Below, piece by piece: positions 1 to 8,169 of a stretch of DNA of 64,000 bases. Source of the DNA: Paenibacillus terricola (GTDB lineage: Bacteria; Bacillota; Bacilli; Paenibacillales; Paenibacillaceae). Under the pieces are notes generated by a model, which had not been told where the DNA came from, made no database searches, and was given only the letters and a program-made list of their open reading frames with translations. The translations under genes were made by a program, and so were the position numbers. Each line of letters opens with the position of its first letter. Within the stretch, counting starts at the first letter, position 1. The stretch lies in the NCBI RefSeq assembly GCF_014779765.1, contig NZ_JACXZA010000003.1, positions 248,001 through 312,000 of the forward strand, given 5' to 3'.

Positions 1-2
1 TG

Positions 3-326
3 TATCAATCACTTGGCTTGCACTCCCCGGAAAGAATCCGCCCCGAAATCGATAAGCTTGGAGATCAGTTTCATTCCATACCGATCGAATTATCTGATCT
101 GGCCGAATACGCGGGAGATCGAATTTTAGTTATTGTATACCCAGATGCGAATGGCTCCAGTTCTCATTCCGATGCTTTGTTCAACTCCATCCATTGGCGC
201 ACGCTTCCCGCGGTACTACGCGAGAACATACATCTGCTCGATCTGGATGAATGGATTCCATACAACCCGATATCGATCCGATTACAGCTTCAACGGGCTG
301 CAGCCTTATTCGGCAGCGATCAATAG
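3..326 (+). CDS. AraC-type regulator with siderophore-binding domain, C-terminal part (partial)
   Basis: The frame is open to the left edge, so only about 107 C-terminal residues are present and the start lies outside the window. The visible part reads like the end of a Fe-siderophore periplasmic-binding (BtuF/FepB-like) domain: a YQSLGLHSPERI segment, then WIPYNPISIRLQLQRA, the usual last helix. In Bacillus and Paenibacillus this domain is often fused behind an AraC helix-turn-helix (Btr type) that activates the adjacent uptake gene, and the next gene here is a siderophore-binding lipoprotein. The fusion is inferred from context because the DNA-binding half is not visible; a plain binding protein is the alternative. 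Confidence 0.6.
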   Translation, partial: YQSLGLHSPERIRPEIDKLGDQFHSIPIELSDLAEYAGDRILVIVYPDANGSSSHSDALFNSIHWRTLPAVLRENIHLLDLDEWIPYNPISIRLQLQRAAALFGSDQ

Positions 327-377
327 TACAAGCCTATCTTCAAACAAAAAGGCATGGTTTGGTCATTCCAGCATGCC

Positions 378-410
378 TATAATTATCCTTGCAAGTGAGA
401 ATGATTTTCA
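378..410 (+). promoter_or_regulatory. Promoter with Fur box ahead of siderophore-binding gene
   Basis: A perfect -10 hexamer TATAAT lies at 378-383, with only a weak -35 around 355-360. At 396-410 the sequence TGAGAATGATTTTCA matches the 7-1-7 Fur consensus TGATAATNATTATCA at 13 of 15 positions and is a perfect inverted repeat. It sits at about +6 to +20, where bound Fe-Fur would block transcription. Iron repression of the gene starting at 449 is inferred. Confidence 0.75.
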
Positions 411-448
411 CAATCAAAGAGCATATCATAAGGGAGAGGCATCATTAT

Positions 449-1426
449 ATGAAAAAGCTTTTCGTTCCAATTATTTTTTCCTTCATTTTACTTCTAGGCG
501 CTTGTGGAGAGTCCGCTTCGAACAATAAGGATACTTCAAGCCATTCGTCTACGACAACATCCCAGGAGACAGCCTCCGATACGTCGGCGGATTCCTCGGC
601 TGCACAGACGGGTACTAGGGTTTATGAGTCGGAGAACGGTCCTGTTGATGTTCCGGCTAACCCGCAGCGCGTTGTTGTTATTACCCGCTTCTTGACTGGC
701 AACGTCATGCTGCTCGGCGTACCGCTGGTCGGCGTGGACGAAATGTCCAAGGATAACCCGAATTTCGCAGACAAACTGAAGGATGTTGAAGTCGTAGCGG
801 AAGACAGCGTCGAGAAAATAATGGAGCTGGAGCCGGACCTCATCATCGGGCTGTCCGATATTAAGAACATCGACAAGTTTAAGCAAATCGCACCTACCGT
901 TACTTATACCTACGGTAAGGTCGACTACTTAACCCAACAGATCGAGATCGGCAAGCTGCTGAACAAAGAGAAGGAAGCGCAAGCTTGGGTGGATGATTTC
1001 ACGGCAAGAGCGACAAAAGCCGGCGAAGACATTCGAGCGAAAATCGGCGATGATGCTACAGTATCGGTCATCGAGACGTTCAATAAGCAGCTCTATGTAT
1101 ACGGCAATAACTTCGGGCGCGGAACTGAGATTTTGTACCAGCCATTCGGTCTGAAGATGCCGAAGAAGGTTGAAGAAGCAACAGCGACGGATGGCTTCTT
1201 CGCCCTCTCGTCGGAAGTGATGGGCGACTACTTCGGCGACTATGTCATCTTCAGTAAAAATGCGGATGAAGACAACTCGTTCCAAGATACGACGACGTAC
1301 AAAAATACGACAGCCGCGACAAACAATCACGTATTCGAAGCTGACGCAAAAGCATTCTACTTCAACGATCCGCTCAGCATGGAATACCAGCTGCAGTTCT
1401 TCATCGATCACTTTCTTGGGGAATAA
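449..1426 (+). CDS. Iron-siderophore ABC transporter substrate-binding lipoprotein
   Basis: A 325-residue lipoprotein expected to bind a ferric siderophore outside the membrane and deliver it to an ABC permease. The start at 449 follows AGGGAGAGG and opens a signal peptide ending in lipobox LGAC (Cys about residue 19). A Ser/Thr/Asp-rich linker of about 50 residues follows, then a class III binding fold with the family-typical PQRVVV, the LEPDLIIG segment, and a C-terminal MEYQLQFFIDHF helix. Permease and ATPase genes are not adjacent. The gene is preceded by a Fur box and followed by a strong terminator, so it is monocistronic. The exact siderophore cannot be read from sequence. Confidence 0.9.
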   Translation: MKKLFVPIIFSFILLLGACGESASNNKDTSSHSSTTTSQETASDTSADSSAAQTGTRVYESENGPVDVPANPQRVVVITRFLTGNVMLLGVPLVGVDEMSKDNPNFADKLKDVEVVAEDSVEKIMELEPDLIIGLSDIKNIDKFKQIAPTVTYTYGKVDYLTQQIEIGKLLNKEKEAQAWVDDFTARATKAGEDIRAKIGDDATVSVIETFNKQLYVYGNNFGRGTEILYQPFGLKMPKKVEEATATDGFFALSSEVMGDYFGDYVIFSKNADEDNSFQDTTTYKNTTAATNNHVFEADAKAFYFNDPLSMEYQLQFFIDHFLGE

Positions 1427-1446
1427 GAAACGAATATAGACACAAC

Positions 1447-1476
1447 AAAGCCCTCGATTTGATTTGAGGGCTTTTT
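1447..1476 (+). terminator. Rho-independent terminator
   Basis: AGCCCTC pairs with GAGGGCT and is followed by TTTTTGTTTGTTTT; it closes the siderophore-binding gene. Confidence 0.85.
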
Positions 1477-1642
1477 GTTTGTTTTATTTTCATGCAGAGG
1501 ATTATACAAGGACACCTGTCGGCAGAGCAGAACGGTAAAAGTTAGTAATATTAATGTATTGTAAATGATTCAGTGATAAAATATCCTTTGGCTTGCAAAA
1601 AGGAACTCATCATTACATTAGTAGAAAGGATATCTATACAAC

Positions 1643-3523
1643 ATGCACCGTTTTACATTTCGCGGATTAAGGATGCAGCCGGTCATACCAACGTTCGTGC
1701 TGCTGCTTATGAAGCTCGTTCTATTCCGTCAATTTTTGTTCCATGGTCTCGTATGGAGTACGCTCGGAGCGGACTTCTTCGCACTATGCGTGCTGCTTGG
1801 ATTGTTTGAGCTTATTGTCCCTCAAAAGGGAAAACGAATAGCGTTCGCACTCATTAATCTTATCGTCTCGCTCATTCTGTTCTCTTCTAGCATTTATTAT
1901 TCGCATTTCGGGTCACTTCCGACCTATACGGCTTTGCTCCAGTTAGATCAAGTCATGCAAATTCGTACCAGTGTGCAATCGACGATCGAGTGGAAAGATT
2001 ATATTTTCTTCGCTGACCTGATTATCATGATGTTGCTGCTGTTCGTACCGAAACGTCGTAGCAATCGCAGTATTCGGATCGGCATCGCCTGGAAGGTATC
2101 TGTGCTTCTGATCGCGATATTGGGCTTCTATGTATCCAGCCGCTATATCCAAGCTAATGAAGATATTTCGAATGAGACCGTCCAAGCTCAGCAGCTAGGC
2201 TTTCTGAATTACCAGGTTGCAGCTGTAATCAAAGATAGCCGTGAAGAAAGCCGCATCCGGAATGGCAACCTTTCTGTAACGACTGCGACAATTAAACAGC
2301 TGGAAGAGACGTTCACGTACCAGTCCAAGAAAGCTGGTCAGCCGAACTTATTCGGCGCAGCCAAAGGCAAAAACCTGATTATCGTGCAGATGGAAGCATT
2401 TCAAAACTTTCCAATTCACTTGTCTCTCGGTGGCCAGGAGCTAACCCCTAACTTAAACAAGCTTGCTGACGAAGGCCTATATTTCCCGCATGTTTATCAG
2501 CAAATCGGTCAAGGTAATACGTCGGACGCAGAGTTTATGTCTAATACGTCTATCTACCCGACCGGTACAATACCAATGTCGACTGGTTACGGCGACCGCG
2601 TGCTGCCGAGCCTACCGCGGTTGTTAGATAAGCAAGGTTATGAAACAAATACGTTCCACGTCAATGCTGTCACCTTCTGGGACCGTATTAAGTTATATCC
2701 GGCGCTTAATTTTGATCATTATTACGACAAGCCGTATTATACCAATGATCACTTTAATGACTTCGGCGCTTCAGACGAGGAGCTGTACAAGGTTGGTATT
2801 GACAAGGTGTCAGCTCTGGCAGATGCCGATACACCGTTCTATGCCCAGTTCGTAACGGTATCCAGCCACTTCCCGTTCACGGTGCCGGACAAGTCGAAGA
2901 AGATCACCGTGCCTGAATCGATGCAAGGAACGCAGCTTGGCAATTATTTGACCGCGATCAACTATACGGATTATGCCGTCGGTACATTGATCGACCGATT
3001 GAAGCAAGAAGGGTTGTGGGACAATTCCGTTGTCGTCTTCTATGGCGACCACTTTGGTCTTCAGCCGCAAGATAATGATCCGGAATGGGTATCATCCCAG
3101 CTCGACATTACGTATGATTCTAAGATTTCCAGATTCAATATCCCGCTCATCATTCATGTCCCTGGCATGGAAGAAGGTCAGGTCGTCGATCAGTCGGGCG
3201 GACAACTCGATATATTGCCTACGATCGCCAATCTGATGGGCATTTCGCTGCAAGACGAACAATTCACTGCGTTCGGTCATGATCTGATGAACATCGACCA
3301 TAATGTGTTTGGCATCCGATACTACCTTCCGACAGGATCGTTTATTAACGACGATATCTTGTTCGTTCCCGGCAAAGGATTTGATGACGGTACGGCGACT
3401 TCCCTCCGTACGTTGAAGCCGGTTAAGGACATCACGCCTTATAAGGCGGATTACGATTACGTCATGAATCTGATGCGTTTATCCGATGAATACGTCGAGT
3501 TGCTGCCGAAACGGGGACCTTAA
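1643..3523 (+). CDS. LTA synthase family glycerol/phosphoethanolamine phosphotransferase
   Basis: A 626-residue protein of the LtaS/alkaline-phosphatase-fold family. The N-terminal about 180 residues hold four or five hydrophobic helices; the rest is an extracellular sulfatase domain. Visible catalytic elements are the metal-ligand Glu in VQMEAFQNF (E251), the nucleophile Thr in QGNTSDAEF (T293) and the metal-binding D469-H470 in FYGDHFG. These match LtaS, which polymerises glycerol phosphate from phosphatidylglycerol, but the family also includes LTA primases and other alditol-phosphate transferases, so exact activity is open. The start at 1643 has an AAAGGA site 12 nt upstream, a long spacing; an ATG at 1673 is less well placed. 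Monocistronic, closed by a long hairpin. Confidence 0.88.
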   Translation: MHRFTFRGLRMQPVIPTFVLLLMKLVLFRQFLFHGLVWSTLGADFFALCVLLGLFELIVPQKGKRIAFALINLIVSLILFSSSIYYSHFGSLPTYTALLQLDQVMQIRTSVQSTIEWKDYIFFADLIIMMLLLFVPKRRSNRSIRIGIAWKVSVLLIAILGFYVSSRYIQANEDISNETVQAQQLGFLNYQVAAVIKDSREESRIRNGNLSVTTATIKQLEETFTYQSKKAGQPNLFGAAKGKNLIIVQMEAFQNFPIHLSLGGQELTPNLNKLADEGLYFPHVYQQIGQGNTSDAEFMSNTSIYPTGTIPMSTGYGDRVLPSLPRLLDKQGYETNTFHVNAVTFWDRIKLYPALNFDHYYDKPYYTNDHFNDFGASDEELYKVGIDKVSALADADTPFYAQFVTVSSHFPFTVPDKSKKITVPESMQGTQLGNYLTAINYTDYAVGTLIDRLKQEGLWDNSVVVFYGDHFGLQPQDNDPEWVSSQLDITYDSKISRFNIPLIIHVPGMEEGQVVDQSGGQLDILPTIANLMGISLQDEQFTAFGHDLMNIDHNVFGIRYYLPTGSFINDDILFVPGKGFDDGTATSLRTLKPVKDITPYKADYDYVMNLMRLSDEYVELLPKRGP

Positions 3524-3548
3524 CCGCTAGGCTCGTCGACATACACAA

Positions 3549-3595
3549 AAGGGTTGTTCCTAAGGTCGTCGACACGGCCTTAGGGACAACCCCTT
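3549..3595 (+). terminator. Long hairpin terminator
   Basis: GGGTTGTTCCTAAGG pairs almost completely with CCTTAGGGACAACCC around a 12-nt loop. The downstream tract is only moderately T-rich (TTATCATTTT). It follows the LTA-synthase-like gene by about 25 nt. Confidence 0.7.
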
Positions 3596-3613
3596 ATCAT
3601 TTTCGTCCCTCTT

Positions 3614-3772
3614 TTAAGGGTGCAAACTCCAGACTACTGCAGCTTTGTCGTTATCCGTAGGTACTGATTCGAGACCGTTGTGAACAGCTACTACAACCGT
3701 GAACGTAACGACAGACCCATTCAACAGTGTACCGTTCTCAATATAGAAGCTTAGGTCACCCGATCTCCTTTT
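3614..3772 (-). pseudogene. Possible gene remnant, no start codon
   Basis: The minus strand reads through 52 codons to a TAA at 3616-3614 with protein-like composition (GDLSFYIENGTLLNG, then TFTVVVAVHNGLES, ending VVWSLHP). It is closed upstream by an in-frame TAG and has no usable start. It resembles the last beta strands of a secreted or surface domain, but I do not recognise the family. Chance reading is a real alternative. Confidence 0.25.
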
Positions 3773-3851
3773 CTATTGAATCTTATATCACACTTCATGA
3801 ACGTGATACTTTGATTTTTTCGTCTAATAGGACTCCCAAATCCACAAAAAA

Positions 3852-3879
3852 AGCACGCCAGCTCAGTTGTTGGCGCGCT
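3852..3879 (-). terminator. Terminator of the DUF2798 gene
   Basis: On the minus strand AGCGCGCCA pairs with TGGCGTGCT (one mismatch), followed by seven T residues, just downstream of the gene ending at 3889. Confidence 0.8.
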
Positions 3880-3888
3880 TCATTATCA

Positions 3889-4116
3889 TTATACAAACCG
3901 AACTTTTTTCATTAATTTCCTGATCCCTTTAGGTAATATATAAGCAGCAGGAAAAGCAATTACAAATGAATTTCTCCATGCTGCGAGCCATTTTTCAAGG
4001 AAAACCTCATGGAAACCAACATTAATGACACAATTAAAAAATGAAATGATGCAAGACATTCCAAATGCCATCAAAAAGGTGAAAAGGATATATTCGTATT
4101 TCTTATTCAGCTTCAA
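3889..4116 (-). CDS. DUF2798 family small membrane protein
   Basis: A 75-residue protein with two predicted membrane helices (about residues 9-29 and 49-63) and a basic C-terminus (KGIRKLMKKVRF). The pattern FLMAFGMSCIISFFNCVIN, then WLAAWRNSFVIAFPAAYILP, is that of the two-helix DUF2798 family, whose function is unknown. The start is TTG at 4116, chosen because GGAGGAAG lies just upstream. It stands alone with its own terminator. Confidence 0.75.
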   Translation of the reverse strand: MKLNKKYEYILFTFLMAFGMSCIISFFNCVINVGFHEVFLEKWLAAWRNSFVIAFPAAYILPKGIRKLMKKVRFV

Positions 4117-4504
4117 TGCTTCTTCCTCCGGACTCTAGTTGTGTGACACTCCTACCGTATCGGATGAAGAGTAATATATCGCAATCTAGTGAATATGTCT
4201 AGTTCCTCGTTCTCAGGTATGTATGATTCATTCGAGAGCCTGGTGTCGTTGCTATACGAAGTTACGATTGAGGTAAGATAGCTGGAGTTTATCACTTGGG
4301 GAACCCATCGGGGCGATGACCGAGACATTGAGCAACAGTAGCAGCTGCTGAGCGCTGAACAATCATTAGGTTTGGTTTAAACGCCAGCAGCCGATTTGTT
4401 AGTTTCTTGTGTGTGAACCGCCTCACATAGCAGGAAACGGTTCACATAATCATCTACAATCTCTAGCTCCATCCTTTTCATCCTCCTAGCAATGGTTATC
4501 TATT
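4117..4504. other. Intergenic region with one inverted repeat
   Basis: About 390 bases with no convincing gene apart from the tiny open frame listed separately. An inverted repeat TGTGAACCG/CGGTTCACA with a loop of about 16 nt lies at 4412-4448, roughly 60 nt past the ABC-F stop codon. It lacks a T tract, so it could be a weak terminator or an operator. Confidence 0.4.
4377..4472 (-). CDS. Tiny open reading frame, 31 residues, uncertain
   Basis: Starts at ATG 4472 with AGGAGG nine bases upstream and ends at TAA 4377, downstream of the ABC-F gene on the same strand. It encodes MELEIVDDYVNRFLLCEAVH and then a polar tail. The helical start resembles the first helix of some regulators or recombinases, but it is too short to assign. 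The ribosome binding site is its only strong support. Confidence 0.25.
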   Translation of the reverse strand: MELEIVDDYVNRFLLCEAVHTQETNKSAAGV

Positions 4505-5986
4505 TCAGTTCAGTTCCACAATCTTTGTTGCGACATGCTTGCAAAACTCAATGTCATGCTCCACAAAAAGGATCGTTGGAGAATGCTCCAACAGCACTTC
4601 TTCGATTTGCATCCGGGAAATAACGTCGATAAAATTGAGCGGTTCATCCCAAATATGCAAATGAGCCTGTTCGCAGAGACTTTTTGCAATGAGCACCTTT
4701 TTCTTCTGCCCACCGCTAAAAGAGGCGATATCCTTCTCGAATTGCAACCGCGAGAAATCGAATTTCCTCAATATCGATTTAAACAGACTTTCATCGATTT
4801 CGTTGTTTCTGGCGAATTCCGACAAATTGCCATACAAGTGTGAAGTATCCTGCGAAACGTAGGATATTTTCAACTGGCTCCCTTTTCGAAACGTGCCTGA
4901 ATAGGGAATTTCATCACCACAGATCAATTTGAGCAAGCTGGATTTGCCTGAGCCGTTTGGACCGGAGAGCACAATGCGGTCTCCTTGCTCCACTGTAAAG
5001 CTGACATCGTCGCAAACCTTCTTCTCGCCATAATGAATCGAAACATGGTCGAGCTCGACTAATTGCTGTTTGTGATACGCCATCTGAACAATTTTCAAAC
5101 TCTCTGAGCTTTCTACATTGTTAAGCAGTTTCGATCTTTCCTCGATCTGGGATTGTTGTCTTTGCTCGATCGATTTGGATCTCTTCATCATTTTGGCAGC
5201 TTTATGTCCGATGTACCCTTTATCGACCTTGGAGCCAGAGTTGCGCGTACCGTTCTTGGTTTTTTCCACTTCGTGCGACCAATTGCTCGTTCGCTGAGCT
5301 GCTTCATTCAGCCGCTTGATGTCCTTCTTCAACTTCTCGTTCTCGGCCATCTCAAAGTTATCCTGTCGTTCTTTGTTCTCCCACCAGTCTGTAAAATTGC
5401 CTTTCTGGATTTCGATATTTGTCTTGTTAATCGACAGAACGTGATCCACGCAGTTGTCTAGAAACGCCCGGTCGTGCGATACCAGAATGAATCCGCTTTT
5501 GCCTTTCAAATAATCGCTGACCAGCTTGCGAGCATGAATATCCAGATGGTTAGTCGGTTCATCTATAAGCAGAAAATGGTTTTCCTTCAAAAACAAAGCT
5601 GCCAGCAGCACCTTCGTTTGTTCTCCGTTAGAGAGTGATCCGAATGGTCGGTATAACACGTCATCCGACACTTTCAACAGTGAAAACTCGCGAAGCAGCT
5701 GCCAGTGTTCATAGTCCGGAGAGATGTCGGCGACGATGTCGATGGTATTGTTCTCTTTGTCTTCAACGTGGAATGGGAAATAATCGAAGCTGACGTTGGC
5801 GGCAATCGTTCCGCTGTACTCGTATTTACCGAGCAGCAGATTTAGAAACGTCGTTTTGCCTCGGCCATTTCTCCCCGTAAAGCCCAATTTCCAGTCGGTA
5901 TCAATTTGAAAGCTTACATCCTCAAAAATGTTGTCGTAACTGCCGTCATAAGCAAACGTCAGATTCGTTACCCTGATCAATGACAT
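4505..5986 (-). CDS. ABC-F ribosomal protection protein, Lsa type
   Basis: A 493-residue soluble protein with two ATP-binding domains and no membrane segments. ABC1: Walker A GRNGRGKTT, signature SNGEQ, Walker B LLIDEPTNHLD. ABC2: Walker A GPNGSGKSS, signature FSGGQKKK, Walker B HIWDEPLNFID. Between them lies a charged linker of about 80 residues, the part that in antibiotic-resistance ABC-F proteins enters the ribosomal E site and displaces drugs from the peptidyl-transferase centre. The opening (RVTNLTFAYDGSYDNIF, then DTDWKLGFTGRNGRGKTT) is closest in style to Lsa/VmlR proteins, which protect against lincosamides, streptogramin A and pleuromutilins. Start 5986 is preferred over 6010 because AAAGGAGG lies 10 nt upstream. 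A leader attenuator (6018-6182) precedes it. Confidence 0.88.
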   Translation of the reverse strand: MSLIRVTNLTFAYDGSYDNIFEDVSFQIDTDWKLGFTGRNGRGKTTFLNLLLGKYEYSGTIAANVSFDYFPFHVEDKENNTIDIVADISPDYEHWQLLREFSLLKVSDDVLYRPFGSLSNGEQTKVLLAALFLKENHFLLIDEPTNHLDIHARKLVSDYLKGKSGFILVSHDRAFLDNCVDHVLSINKTNIEIQKGNFTDWWENKERQDNFEMAENEKLKKDIKRLNEAAQRTSNWSHEVEKTKNGTRNSGSKVDKGYIGHKAAKMMKRSKSIEQRQQSQIEERSKLLNNVESSESLKIVQMAYHKQQLVELDHVSIHYGEKKVCDDVSFTVEQGDRIVLSGPNGSGKSSLLKLICGDEIPYSGTFRKGSQLKISYVSQDTSHLYGNLSEFARNNEIDESLFKSILRKFDFSRLQFEKDIASFSGGQKKKVLIAKSLCEQAHLHIWDEPLNFIDVISRMQIEEVLLEHSPTILFVEHDIEFCKHVATKIVELN

Positions 5987-6017
5987 ATATGGGCAACCTC
6001 CTTTGTCCAAATAAAAT

Positions 6018-6049
6018 GAGCTACAAGAAAGTTACCTTTCTTGCAGCTC
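6018..6049 (-). terminator. Leader terminator (attenuator) of the ABC-F gene
   Basis: GAGCTGCAAGAAAG pairs with CTTTCTTGTAGCTC on the minus strand (13 of 14 pairs, 4-nt loop), followed by ATTTTATTTGG and then the ABC-F ribosome binding site. A competing strand CAAGAAAGTTACCTT (plus-strand 6116-6130) is perfectly complementary over 15 nt to 6024-6038, which covers the loop and 3' half of the terminator. It can therefore form an anti-terminator. This matches drug-induced attenuation known for other ABC-F genes. Confidence 0.8.
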
Positions 6050-6182
6050 AAAAAATACGACAAATCCAACCCGACACTGGGCAGGAGAAGGTTATATTCG
6101 ATGAGTGAAAAGAATAAGGTAACTTTCTTGCCATTAGAGAATAGAGAATAAAACAAATCAATTTTGTTCTATTCTTCTCCAT
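6048..6182 (-). CDS. Candidate leader peptide of the ABC-F attenuator
   Basis: An open frame from ATG 6182 (44 residues, MEKNRTKLICFILYSLMARK at the N-terminus) ends at TGA 6048, exactly where the terminator hairpin begins. TTG 6161 is a shorter in-frame start with GGAGAAG 11 nt upstream. The codons ARKLP lie on the anti-terminator strand. A ribosome stalled upstream would leave this strand free to disrupt the terminator; normal translation would cover it. Start choice is uncertain and translation is inferred. Confidence 0.5.
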   Translation of the reverse strand: MEKNRTKLICFILYSLMARKLPYSFHSSNITFSCPVSGWICRIF

Positions 6183-6242
6183 AAAAAGCGGCAAGAAAAT
6201 ATTACATTATCCTCTTCAACTCCATTCGTTAAGTGTAGGTCG

Positions 6243-6271
6243 ATTTTAGCATACCCGCATCTGCATTACAA
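6243..6271 (-). promoter_or_regulatory. Promoter of the ABC-F leader transcript
   Basis: On the minus strand TTGTAA (6271-6266), a 17-nt spacer and TAAAAT (6248-6243) preceded by an extended -10 TGC. Transcription from about 6236 would give a leader of about 250 nt containing the leader peptide and attenuator. The rest of 6183-6444 holds no convincing gene. Confidence 0.6.
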
Positions 6272-6444
6272 CCTTCGTTTAGTCATGCGAACCGCGCAGA
6301 AGTGTATCGGGAATTACGAAGAAGCGCCATCCCGCCAGACGAGGTGGAGGACATTAGCATAAACGGCTTCCCCAACCCGGTCTCAGAAATTTTCCACCGA
6401 AAAGGTTCCATCCCTATGCGTATGGACCCTATGGTGCTCGCCGT

Positions 6445-7083
6445 TTAAAACAGGTCGATGAATTTGTTCTTGATCGCATATTTGATCAAATCATGCTTGT
6501 CCTTCAATTGCAGCTTTTGCATCATATTGGACTTGTGATTTTCCACGGTTTTGGGACTGATCGAGAGCTGTTGGGATATTTGGATGTTCGTGTAACCCAA
6601 TGCCGTTAATCGAAGGATCTCTCGCTCTCTTAACGTCAAGACTGACTCCGTTCCCTCTACCTTCATGAGACGGCTCAGCTGCTCTTCCGGAATTTGCGTC
6701 TTATAATATCGTTCACCGCTCATGACGGCTCGAATCGCTTCTTGTATTTCGTTCGCCTGACTGTTCTTGAGCAAATAGCCGTGAATGTGAAGCTGCAGCG
6801 CCTTTCTTACATAGATTTCCTCATCGTGCATGGTCAATACGATGATTTTGGTCGATTTTAATTTGGACAAAATGATTTGCGAAGCCGCGAAACCGTCAAG
6901 GCCGTCCGGCATCGATAAATCCATTAAAATGACGTCCGGCCTATGCCGTTCGGCGAGCAAGATCGCTTCCGTCCCGTCGCATGCTTCCCCGGTAATCTCA
7001 AGGCCAGACAGCCCTTCCAGCAACAGGCGAATCCCTTTGCGAATCAATACATGATCGTCAACGATCAGAATTGTCGTCTTCAT
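6445..7083 (-). CDS. NarL/FixJ family response regulator
   Basis: 212 residues. The N-terminal receiver has the acidic pair VDDH, phospho-acceptor D55 in VILMDLSMP, and the conserved Lys in LLKNS. The C-terminal LuxR-type helix-turn-helix has LTLREREILRL and SPKTVENHKSNMM. Start 7083 is chosen because AGGAGTGGGAG precedes it; the gene overlaps the 3' end of the kinase gene by 26 nt, so the two are translationally coupled. It is the transcriptional output partner of that kinase. Targets are not visible; the sulfide-oxidation operon 1.1 kb away on the same strand is a reasonable candidate. Confidence 0.92.
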   Translation of the reverse strand: MKTTILIVDDHVLIRKGIRLLLEGLSGLEITGEACDGTEAILLAERHRPDVILMDLSMPDGLDGFAASQIILSKLKSTKIIVLTMHDEEIYVRKALQLHIHGYLLKNSQANEIQEAIRAVMSGERYYKTQIPEEQLSRLMKVEGTESVLTLREREILRLTALGYTNIQISQQLSISPKTVENHKSNMMQKLQLKDKHDLIKYAIKNKFIDLF

Positions 7084-8110
7084 GCTCCCACTCCTGATTG
7101 GTCGGCACTGCAATATCGATGCTCGTCCCTTCGCCGATTTGCGAATGGATTTCGGTCGTTCCGCCTATCTGGGACATTCGTTCTACGATATGGCGCAATC
7201 CCATTCCTTCTTTATTATCCTTTAGATGAAATCCGACGCCATTGTCGGTTATATGGATGTGGATGAAAGGCTCTTCCTTCTGGATTTGAATCGATACATG
7301 GCTTGCATTCGAGTATTTCATAATATTATGTAAAGCTTCTTGAACGGCTCGATACATGTTGATTTCAACCATGGCCGGCAGCCTGCCCTCCAAGTTCGAA
7401 CCAAACGAGAAGCGAGTGTCGGGCATTTTGTTCTGTACCGACTGCACCAGCTGCTCAATCGTCGGAACGAGCCCCATGCTGTCCAGGCTGCGAGGCCTTA
7501 ATTGCTGCGCATAGGATTTCACATCATCCATCGTTTTGCCAAGTTCTTTGCGCACTTCGTCGATGTAGGCATGCAATGGCGCGTCATGAATCCGCTGCAT
7601 GATCGTATCCATCGCGATCGCGATACTGTACAACGATTGACCGACGCCGTCGTGCAGCTCCTGCGCCAGCCTCTTATGCTCCAGCTCTTTGGCCTCGATC
7701 AGCTGCTTCAACATGGATTTGGAGACGCGGGCTTCTTCTTCTTTGCGCTTGACCGTCCAATCCTTCAGCATCAATAAATAATACTTCCTCCCGTTTTCTT
7801 CCTCCAGAATAAGCGCCGTACTCATCTCCACATCGATTAAATCCCCGTGATACGTCGGCATCTCCGACAAAAAATAAGGGACGGTTTCTCTAGAAATCAG
7901 GTAACAGCGCTCTTCTCCCTCGGCTACTTGACGGTTCTGACAGTAAGAGCAATACGGAACCTTATCCTTAATCCTCCAGCCTGTAAGCCTGGTCGCCGCA
8001 GGATTCATCTCGACGACTTCCCTATGCTGGTCCATGATAATGATCCCGTCTTGAATGGACAGGAAGATTTTATCCAACAAATCCTGTTTCATCAATTTCA
8101 GAGTGATCAC
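7058..8110 (-). CDS. PAS-domain sensor histidine kinase, NarL-partner (HisKA_3) type
   Basis: 350 residues, no membrane helix, so a cytoplasmic sensor. A PAS domain (about 10-120) is followed by a short coiled coil, a HisKA_3 dimerisation box with H153 in LAQELHDGVGQSL, and an HATPase domain (N-box MYRAVQEALHNIMKYS, G-box DNGVGF and GMGL). The PAS domain carries C54, C57 and C69. This spacing, Cys-x2-Cys-x11-Cys, equals the first three cluster ligands of the oxygen sensor NreB, but the fourth position is Ile72. The start is drawn at GTG 8110; ATG 8092 is possible, and neither has a well-spaced ribosome binding site. It lies between its regulator and the persulfide operon, separated from the latter by a terminator. 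Confidence 0.88.
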   Translation of the reverse strand: MITLKLMKQDLLDKIFLSIQDGIIIMDQHREVVEMNPAATRLTGWRIKDKVPYCSYCQNRQVAEGEERCYLISRETVPYFLSEMPTYHGDLIDVEMSTALILEEENGRKYYLLMLKDWTVKRKEEEARVSKSMLKQLIEAKELEHKRLAQELHDGVGQSLYSIAIAMDTIMQRIHDAPLHAYIDEVRKELGKTMDDVKSYAQQLRPRSLDSMGLVPTIEQLVQSVQNKMPDTRFSFGSNLEGRLPAMVEINMYRAVQEALHNIMKYSNASHVSIQIQKEEPFIHIHITDNGVGFHLKDNKEGMGLRHIVERMSQIGGTTEIHSQIGEGTSIDIAVPTNQEWEHEDDNSDR

Positions 8111-8139
8111 TCTCCGCTAGCGAAGCTCTAATAGGAATA

Positions 8140-8163
8140 GGGACTGACCTCCAAGCCAGTCCC
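8140..8163 (-). terminator. Terminator of the sulfide-oxidation operon
   Basis: GGGACTG pairs with CAGTCCC on the minus strand, followed by TATTCCTATT. It separates the persulfide dioxygenase gene from the downstream kinase gene. Confidence 0.7.
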
Positions 8164-8169
8164 TCTGCA

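Noticed and set aside
6236-6448. Plus-strand open stretch of about 70 codons ending IPMRMDPMVLAV
   Set aside because: No start codon or ribosome binding site, and it overlaps the ABC-F leader promoter; chance open frame is likelier than a gene.
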